In this document: in pieces, positions 41,525 through 47,024 of the stretch
Layout of the letters: each line of letters begins with the position of its first letter
Numbering within the stretch: the first letter of the stretch is position 1
Assembly: GCA_021325035.1 (NCBI GenBank)
Contig: JAJPHW010000064.1
Location: 1-47,024, forward strand
Length of the DNA stretch: 47,024 nt
Reading direction: 5' to 3'
Source of the DNA: Terriglobia bacterium
GTDB lineage: Bacteria; Acidobacteriota; Terriglobia; Terriglobales; Acidobacteriaceae
The notes under the pieces: model-generated
Databases searched by the model: none
What the model was told of the DNA's origin: nothing
Seen by the model: the letters and a program-made list of their open reading frames with translations, nothing else
Made by a program: the position numbers and the translations under genes

Positions 41525-42739
41525 CTACTGCCCATCTGGCGCTGCGGTTGGTCTAATCGGCGAGGCAGTGGGTACGACTGTCGCCACTTTGCTGCCGTAG
41601 TATTCCGCGAAGACCACCATGGAACCGACACCGTTAATCCCCAGCGGTCCGCTGGCGGATGTGGGCACAGTCCATTCGGTAAACCCGCCATTGGCCACAC
41701 CCGACACCTGCGTGATGGTCGGTTGCACCGGAGTAGTTTTAGGAGTCAGCGTGACCGGCGTTGCAGTCACCGCGGTCGTTGTTGGTGTTTCTGGTGTAAC
41801 CACCACGCTTGCGCCTTTAAGAATCACATCTTTCCAAGGTGTCTGCGCCGTCGTGTTCAGGAAACCAATCTTCGTGCCTGCGCGTTCCGAGAAGTAGAAG
41901 TTCGTGCCGACTACGAAAACATCCGGAACATCGGCGCTTGTGGTCGGGGCCTGCCATTCCTTCAACTCGTTGGTGACCGGATTCAAAATACCAACCACGC
42001 TGGTGGCGAGATCGCCGAAGTACACCAAGCCATTGACGTAGTGCAGGTGCTCAACCTGGCGGACGCTGGGAATCGTCCACTCGGTGATGTCGTTGGTAAA
42101 TGTGTCCAACATGCCAATCTTGTGGGTGTTGAGTTCGGCAAAGAATACTTGCGTGCCGGTGCCATCTGCTCCGCCAATCGAAACGCCACGCGGCGTGGAA
42201 CTCGCGGTAGGAATATTCCATTCGGTTACGCTTGGGCCGCCAACGGCATTGGGATCCAATAACCCCATCTTGTTGGCTGTCGCTTCGCTGAAGAAATATT
42301 CAGGAGCATTTTCGGGTGAAAGCTGGGTATCGAGATGGATGATGCCCCCACCCGCGGTAGGAATTGGATATTTCGTCAATTGCAGCGTCGTAGCGTTTGG
42401 GTTATAGACGCCGACATAGTTGCCGCTGAAGGCGGCGAACACGATATTGCCGCTCGCATCCAGCGTAATGCTGTGCGGCATGGAAGCGGCGGGAAGCACC
42501 CATTCCGTCACGGTGTTGCTTGAGATATTGACGGCGCCGATTCGGTTCTTGGCGTTTTCCGTAAAGTAAAATTCGGTGCTGCTCACGGGTATGACGTGCA
42601 ACGGCAAACTGCTGGCGGTGGGAGTTGCCCACTCGGTGAAGGTGTAACTTTGCGCGCCCGCGGGAATGCACATCCCCATGAAAACCACGATTGCGGCTAA
42701 TCCCGTGAGGTTGTGTGCGTTCATGCTAAATTTCTTCAT
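41525..42739 (-). CDS. Secreted Vgb/streptogramin lyase-like beta-propeller
   Basis: 404 aa, SD AGGA upstream. The signal peptide ends P-A-G-A-Q. About seven repeats of the type F-T-E-W-x-x-P-T-A-S-S and Y-F-T-E-x-x-x-x-R-I-G make a propeller like virginiamycin B lyase. A Thr/Pro-rich insert (~310-345, T-P-x-T-T repeats) splits the last blades. Real Vgb lyases are shorter cytosolic enzymes; such secreted multi-blade proteins are usually of unknown function, and I do not infer antibiotic inactivation. The catalytic His/Glu set was not verified. Confidence 0.75.
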   Translation of the reverse strand: MKKFSMNAHNLTGLAAIVVFMGMCIPAGAQSYTFTEWATPTASSLPLHVIPVSSTEFYFTENAKNRIGAVNISSNTVTEWVLPAASMPHSITLDASGNIVFAAFSGNYVGVYNPNATTLQLTKYPIPTAGGGIIHLDTQLSPENAPEYFFSEATANKMGLLDPNAVGGPSVTEWNIPTASSTPRGVSIGGADGTGTQVFFAELNTHKIGMLDTFTNDITEWTIPSVRQVEHLHYVNGLVYFGDLATSVVGILNPVTNELKEWQAPTTSADVPDVFVVGTNFYFSERAGTKIGFLNTTAQTPWKDVILKGASVVVTPETPTTTAVTATPVTLTPKTTPVQPTITQVSGVANGGFTEWTVPTSASGPLGINGVGSMVVFAEYYGSKVATVVPTASPIRPTAAPDGQ

Positions 42740-42901
42740 TTTCGTGTCCTTAATTCACTGGAATTTCTTGTAATCCAGGGGAGGAGGGCGCGACTAAATC
42801 TTACTACCCTCGTTCACCCCAAGCAAATACTTTTCCTGATACTTACAAGCAAAATTTTTAATCACAAGGTCGTAGCTGCTCAAGTTGCATTTTTTTGCAC
42901 T

Positions 42902-44368
42902 CTACGAACAACCGGGCAAAACAAAGTGCGCCAGCCGGGTCTTCCAGGTATGGGTCGTACCCGTCTGGTTGGCGTTTAAGTACTCGTTGACATACCAGAA
43001 TGTGCAGTCGTCGGTCGGATCCACGGTCATGCTGGTGTAACCGCCCCAATGCGATGAGTTTTCCTGATCTCCGGTGCCTTCAATCACCAAAACTTCTTTG
43101 GGAGAGCTGTTCTTGGGCAAATTGAAGTAAGAAAAAGCGATGGCGGGGTGAATTGTCGTTGATGAGCCGCTGTATCCAACGGCGACGTTGCCAGTTTTAT
43201 CCTGCGCGATGCTGGGAACGAAACGGAAATAACTTTTATCCGGGCTGATGGTGCCGGAGTTGGTCAGGCTGAAGACACCGTTATTGGATTGCAACTGATA
43301 CCAGCGAACGCCGGTTTGCAGGCCGCTTGGCGCCATCTGGATGTCGTGCGTCACCAAATACGACGCATAGGTTGGGAATTGGCGGAAGGCGAAGCGGTGC
43401 ATGAGGCGGTCGCCGACGGAGTCAATGCGAACTTTCGTCTGGGCAGTGCTGGCTTCAGGCACGCAGTAGGTATCTGTTGGATTGCTGGTGCTGTAGCAAC
43501 CGGGCTGATAGGTTGGCACAGTTAACGGCGTTGGCCCGGTGAAGGTCGAATTTGTGGGATTGTTCCAATCCACGTGGAATTGCCAGATGTTCAGCGAATT
43601 CGAAGTCGTGGAACCTGTCGCCGGATTTTGAATACTTACGAAAGCCTCAGGCGTTCCCGCGGCAGGCGGCGTGGTGCCGTCAATATCGGCAGGAAGCAAG
43701 CTGTGTGCAAGATACCAGCCTTTCGTGCTCGAGTTGCTGAAGCATTGCGGCGGGCGCATGGCCGCGCCGGTAATCATGTTGGTGCGGTCGAAGGCGCAGG
43801 CGACGACGCCGTTCTCCTGATAGCCCTTGGTGGGATTTTCGAGATCGAGGGTGACGTAGTAAGCATCCGGCCAGGTGGCGATCTTCGGGTAGTCGGGATA
43901 ATAGTTGATGCCGTTGAGATTGAGGACCGGGTTCAGCGACAACTCATAGGTGTACCAGCCAAACGTAGAAGACGTAAGGTCATCGGTGTTAGAAACGGCG
44001 ATGCAGAAGAAATAATTCGGGCCGCCTTCGCGGATGGCGACGATCCAGACGGAGGCCAGATGATCGAAGAGAATAATGCCGTTGCCGCCGCCGGTGGTGC
44101 AGTCCGACATGCCGTTCTGCGAGAACGGGGTGGTTGCGGGCAGGGGCTTGGACCATACAGCAGCCCCCGTGACTTTGTCGAAACCCTGATAAGCCTGATC
44201 CACCCATTCGAGATATTGCTTGGTACCGACCGCGCCATTGGGATCCACGGTAAAGCCGGCGACGGGGTCGTTGGAGGCGTCAATGCCTTCAAATTGCGTG
44301 ACTTTTTGCGCGCCGGCAAAGGGCGCGATGGCCAAAATGAATATGAGTAGAGTGGACGACAACTTCAT
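42902..44368 (-). CDS. Secreted hypothetical beta-propeller-like protein
   Basis: 488 aa. The start is placed at 44368 because a clear signal peptide follows (M-K-L-S-S-T-L-L ... F-A-G-A-Q) and GGAGG lies 12 nt upstream; the frame extends 20 codons further without support. The mature protein is rich in Thr/Ser/Asn/Trp, with D-P-N-G-A-V-G, S-V-G-D-R-L-M-H-R-F-A-F-R and S-S-H-W-G-G-Y-T-S-M-T-V-D-P segments, suggesting a large propeller-type exoprotein. I recognise similar proteins as common secreted hypotheticals in Acidobacteriota, with no assigned activity. It is transcribed in the same direction as the Vgb-like gene. Confidence 0.7.
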   Translation of the reverse strand: MKLSSTLLIFILAIAPFAGAQKVTQFEGIDASNDPVAGFTVDPNGAVGTKQYLEWVDQAYQGFDKVTGAAVWSKPLPATTPFSQNGMSDCTTGGGNGIILFDHLASVWIVAIREGGPNYFFCIAVSNTDDLTSSTFGWYTYELSLNPVLNLNGINYYPDYPKIATWPDAYYVTLDLENPTKGYQENGVVACAFDRTNMITGAAMRPPQCFSNSSTKGWYLAHSLLPADIDGTTPPAAGTPEAFVSIQNPATGSTTSNSLNIWQFHVDWNNPTNSTFTGPTPLTVPTYQPGCYSTSNPTDTYCVPEASTAQTKVRIDSVGDRLMHRFAFRQFPTYASYLVTHDIQMAPSGLQTGVRWYQLQSNNGVFSLTNSGTISPDKSYFRFVPSIAQDKTGNVAVGYSGSSTTIHPAIAFSYFNLPKNSSPKEVLVIEGTGDQENSSHWGGYTSMTVDPTDDCTFWYVNEYLNANQTGTTHTWKTRLAHFVLPGCS

Positions 44369-44672
44369 TGTGAAAACTTGCCTCCGGCGGGGGAATGGGC
44401 AATCCGCTGGAAACATAGGGGAGACCATCTATGCCGGTGAACTGGCGTCTTTCCAGCGTGTAGTTAGGTTATGGGAAAGCGTGGGAGATGGAAAGTGGAA
44501 GAAAGTCTCTGGTGGTGAGTTTACTAATACATAAACAGAGGAATAGCCCGCAACTGTCTGCATTTAAATGAGTTACGCAGCCCGCCATTGCCGCTCCGCG
44601 CGAGATCCCTCGGCCCGAGATGAGAAGCGCGGGCCGAAGGATGACATCTCTAAAAAATCAAATGTCGAGAAG
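44369..44672. other. Non-coding interval with a palindromic element
   Basis: 304 bp between threonine synthase and the secreted hypothetical. The part next to 44368 holds that gene's RBS and presumably its promoter. Around 44601-44655 lies a GC-rich palindrome (listed separately). I see no gene: the short plus-strand frames overlap neighbouring genes and lack an SD. Confidence 0.6.
44610..44637. repeat. GC-rich palindrome, possible interspersed repeat
   Basis: TCGGCCCG (44610-44617) pairs with CGGGCCGA (44630-44637) around 12 nt, followed by AGGATGACA. A related stretch with GCGCGGGCC and AGGATGACA occurs at 45935-46005, on the other side of threonine synthase. Confidence 0.4.
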
Positions 44673-45875
44673 CTAGTAAGGCCCGATGATGCCGCCGATT
44701 TGGCGCGAGCCGGGGCGTTTGGCGCGTTGCGAGAAGCGTTCGATTACATCGAGATACTTCAAGCCTGAGCCGGTGTTGAAGAGAACGACTTCGTCGTTAG
44801 GCGAAAAGAATCCGCTGGCGAGAAGTTTGCGATAGGCGGCGAGCGAGGCCGCGCCTTCGGGAGCGGCGAAAACGCCTTCGACGCGGGCCCAATGGTAAAA
44901 GGCGTCCATGGTTTCTTCGTCGGAGACAGCGAGCGCGGTGCCGCCGCTCTTTTTCAGAATATCGAGGATGAGGTAATCGCCGTAAGCCTTGGGCACACGC
45001 AATCCAGAAGAAATGGTCGCGGCGTTTTGCCAGAATTCTGAAACTGGTTTGTTTTCATTCCAGGCTTTAACGATGGGCGCGCATCCATCGGATTGCACGC
45101 TGATCATTTTTGGGCGTTCGGGGCCGATCCAGCCGAGAGCTTCCATTTCGTCGAAGGCTTTCCACATGCCGAGGAGGCCGACGCCACCGCCAGTCGGATA
45201 GATCACGCCTTTGGGTAATCGCCAATTTAGCTGCTCGGCGATTTCGTAGCCCATGGTCTTTTTGCCTTCCACGCGAAATGGTTCTTTCAGCGTGGACATA
45301 TCAAACCATCCTTCTTTCTCTTTGCGCTCGGCGACCATGCGGGCGCAGTCGCTGATAAGGCCGTCCACGAGCGTGACGTGCGCGCCGAAGCTTTCACACT
45401 CGAGACGATTGGCGAGCGGCACATCTTTGGGCATGAAGATGTGGGCTTCAATTCCAGCAGCAGCGGAGTAAGCCGCGAGCGCGCTAGCGGCGTTTCCTGC
45501 AGAAGGTGCAGCGAGTTTCTTGAGTCCGTAGGCTTTGGCCATGGTCACGGCGGCGGACATTCCACGCGCTTTAAATGACGCGGTCGGATTGAGGCCTTCG
45601 TCTTTGATGAAGACATGAGGAAATTCGCGGCTGGGGAGCATGGGCGTGAAGCCTTCGCCCAATGTGACGGGAGAAGCGTCCGGCAGAACGTCGGCATATC
45701 GCCACATGGAGGCGACGCGGCCTTTGAGGGATTCTTTGGTGAACTTAGTTCTTATGGTGGCGAGATCGTAATGTGCATAGAGAATGCCACCGTCTTTGGT
45801 GCATATAGTCTGCGGAGTGGCGGAAGAATAGTGTGCATCACATTTGGTGCATTCGAGGTGAGTGATGGAGGCCAT
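44673..45875 (-). CDS. thrC: Threonine synthase
   Basis: 400 aa. A short N-terminal zinc-ribbon-like segment (C-T-K-C ... C) precedes the fold-type II PLP domain. The PLP Lys lies in N-P-T-A-S-F-K-A-R-G. Substrate and phosphate loops are A-P-S-A-G-N-A-A-S-A and P-T-G-G-G-V-G-L-L-G. It converts O-phospho-L-homoserine to L-threonine. The N-terminal Cys pair places it with the archaeal/plant-like class. It looks like ordinary housekeeping metabolism, unrelated to the surface-glycan block. Confidence 0.92.
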   Translation of the reverse strand: MASITHLECTKCDAHYSSATPQTICTKDGGILYAHYDLATIRTKFTKESLKGRVASMWRYADVLPDASPVTLGEGFTPMLPSREFPHVFIKDEGLNPTASFKARGMSAAVTMAKAYGLKKLAAPSAGNAASALAAYSAAAGIEAHIFMPKDVPLANRLECESFGAHVTLVDGLISDCARMVAERKEKEGWFDMSTLKEPFRVEGKKTMGYEIAEQLNWRLPKGVIYPTGGGVGLLGMWKAFDEMEALGWIGPERPKMISVQSDGCAPIVKAWNENKPVSEFWQNAATISSGLRVPKAYGDYLILDILKKSGGTALAVSDEETMDAFYHWARVEGVFAAPEGAASLAAYRKLLASGFFSPNDEVVLFNTGSGLKYLDVIERFSQRAKRPGSRQIGGIIGPY

Positions 45876-45934
45876 GCAGGATTGAGTTTATCAGTGAGGA
45901 TGCGGGCCAAACGCGCGATTTATGAGTTGCAAAG

Positions 45935-46005
45935 AACGCAACGCTTCGCGCGGGCCCGCCCAGGTCCTTCGGGTCGCGCAAGAACGGCGCTCGCTCAGGA
46001 TGACA
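45935..46005. repeat. GC-rich repeat-like segment
   Basis: It contains GCGCGGGCC, CCTTCGGG and CTCAGGATGACA, echoing the element at 44601-44655. It fills most of the gap between threonine synthase and the TPR gene. Only two imperfect copies are in the window, so repeat status is unproven. Confidence 0.3.
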
Positions 46006-46006
46006 A

Positions 46007-46741
46007 TTACTTAATTTTATTTAGTAAACCTTCTGCTTTACGGAACCACGGGCGCTCTCTACGCTTCAAGTATCCCGGCATGTTTCGTTTCTTGGCGAGT
46101 AAGCGTTGCGCCCAATCGCGGGCCTCAGCAGTCCGTCCTTGAGCTGCGAGAAAAGTCGCATAGTTGTAATAAGTCTCCGACGAAGTAGAGATCTTCGTCG
46201 CTTCCTGGAAAAGTTTGTCAGCTTTTTCGGGTTGGCCGGTTTGGGCGTAGGCATGGGCGAGTAATCCCATGGCTTGATGGAAATCGTAGGCAGGGTCTGT
46301 GCGTACAACGCGCTCCAAATCAGGCACGGCCGCCGCGAAATCGCTTAACCGGACTTCGGCGATACCACGCCGGTAGAAGGGATCAATCGAATCCGTCCGG
46401 GAAGAGATGGCTTTGTTGTAGCAGTCGCGGGCTTGGACGTACTTCCCTTCTTCCATGTAGAGGTCGGCGAGTTCTTCGTAATTTCCGGCGGAGGGATTAT
46501 CCAAAATAGCGGCTTCGAGTTCGTGGATACGTTTGCGGCGAGGAAAGACTTTGAAGCCCTGACGGAGCAGGCCGGCATCGGGGATAACCTCGACGCAGAT
46601 ATAAACGAGCGCGCCCATCCAGTGGATGAGGATAATCCAGAGCCAGAAGTAGTCGGGGCGGCGCCGGATGAAGTGGACGAGGGCCACCACCCGCAGCAAA
46701 ATGCTCCACCACGAAAATGCAAAAAAGAGAAAAGACCCCAT
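46007..46741 (-). CDS. Membrane-anchored TPR protein
   Basis: 244 aa. Two N-terminal membrane helices (~5-23 and ~30-50; the first Trp/Phe-rich) put the remainder on one side of the membrane. About four TPR units cover ~70-235 (Y-E-E-L-A-D-L-Y-M-E-E-G-K-Y, then F-Y-R-R-G-I-A-E-V-R, then M-G-L-L-A-H-A-Y-A-Q-T-G, then Y-Y-N-Y-A-T-F-L-A-A-Q-G). TPRs mediate protein contacts; the partner is unknown. It is divergent from the HAD gene, 62 bp apart. Confidence 0.8.
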   Translation of the reverse strand: MGSFLFFAFSWWSILLRVVALVHFIRRRPDYFWLWIILIHWMGALVYICVEVIPDAGLLRQGFKVFPRRKRIHELEAAILDNPSAGNYEELADLYMEEGKYVQARDCYNKAISSRTDSIDPFYRRGIAEVRLSDFAAAVPDLERVVRTDPAYDFHQAMGLLAHAYAQTGQPEKADKLFQEATKISTSSETYYNYATFLAAQGRTAEARDWAQRLLAKKRNMPGYLKRRERPWFRKAEGLLNKIK

Positions 46742-46803
46742 GGGTGAAGTCGCACTATAGCATGCAGGGCCATGCCGGGTGCGAATGATAAAATTGAGAG
46801 GTA

Positions 46804-47024
46804 ATGTTGCCTATCCGTTTGCTGGCCATTGATCTCGATGGCACTCTCGTCAATCATCAATTTCAGATTTCCCCCGCCGATTTGGCGGCGGTGCGGCGCG
46901 TACACGAAGCTGGCGTAGAAGTCATTGTGGCCACGGGGCGGCGGCATCGTTTTGCCATGCCAATGTCTGACCAGCTTGGCTTTGACCATTGGCTCATCAG
47001 TTCGAACGGCGCTATAACGCGATC
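46804..47024 (+). CDS. HAD-superfamily (Cof-type) phosphatase, 5' part
   Basis: The gene runs off the window after 73 codons. Motif I is I-D-L-D-G-T-L with the nucleophile and acid/base Asp pair. V-A-T-G-R-R and I-S-S-N-G-A follow, as in Cof/IIB sugar-phosphate phosphatases. GAGAGG lies close to the ATG with short spacing, so a slightly later TTG start is possible. Confidence 0.85.
   Translation, partial: MLPIRLLAIDLDGTLVNHQFQISPADLAAVRRVHEAGVEVIVATGRRHRFAMPMSDQLGFDHWLISSNGAITR

Noticed and set aside
41525-42739. Vgb-like protein as a streptogramin resistance enzyme
   Set aside because: It is secreted, longer than true Vgb, with a Thr/Pro-rich insert. Propeller similarity alone does not support resistance.
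43574-44350. 258-codon plus-strand frame within the secreted hypothetical
   Set aside because: Arg/Gly/Val-rich translation typical of antisense frames. The minus-strand gene has a signal peptide and SD.
1-47024. CRISPR arrays, tRNA/rRNA genes, insertion sequences, prophage
   Set aside because: No regularly spaced direct repeats, no tRNA-like cloverleaf in the intergenic gaps, and no transposase, integrase or phage structural genes seen.

Overview
The window looks like part of an Acidobacteriota chromosome (Terriglobia/Koribacter-like). This is inference from moderate-to-high GC, secreted NHL/choice-of-anchor and Vgb-like propeller proteins, and the gene style; no rRNA or other marker gene is present to prove it. 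I found no tRNA, rRNA, CRISPR array, insertion sequence or phage gene.

Layout. (1) 1-765 is the tail of a secreted NHL/Ig-type protein, ending at a strong bidirectional terminator shared with a convergent LuxR-type regulator (831-1538, minus) whose receiver lacks the phospho-accepting Asp. (2) 1539-2253 is a long non-coding region with nested inverted repeats. (3) 2254-36754 is one co-directional block of about 34.5 kb with short gaps and several ATGA or other stop/start overlaps, ending at a strong intrinsic terminator. (4) 36963-40113 holds two secreted paralogous glycoside-hydrolase-like proteins. (5) 40267-46741 (minus strand) holds a small gene plus a membrane protein, two secreted proteins, threonine synthase and a TPR membrane protein. 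(6) 46804-end is the start of a HAD phosphatase.

The 34.5 kb block carries a Wzx/Wzy-type exopolysaccharide system: Wza-like exporter, Wzz-like co-polymerase, a BY-kinase-like ATPase with a broken Walker A, a WbaP-type initiating transferase, a flippase, a GT4 and a WecG/TagA glycosyltransferase, and an O-antigen ligase/polymerase. It also carries a GDP-mannose 3,5-epimerase and decorating enzymes: two sulfotransferases, a NodB deacetylase, two SGNH proteins, a NodU/CmcH carbamoyltransferase and a GNAT protein.

Interleaved with these are nonribosomal peptide genes: a free-standing A-T-TE protein; an A-T didomain whose pocket residues read as the classical leucine code, followed directly by a cytochrome P450; and a C-A-T-TE protein whose thioesterase has Cys in place of the catalytic Ser. 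A final cassette (asparagine synthase-like amidotransferase, acyl carrier protein, NadE-like ATP pyrophosphatase, AMP ligase) resembles cassettes in exosortase-linked EPS loci, but no exosortase or PEP-CTERM protein is present.

My main hypothesis is that this locus makes a surface polysaccharide together with, or covalently decorated by, a small nonribosomal amide containing an oxidised leucine. A PilZ protein at the 3' end suggests c-di-GMP control.
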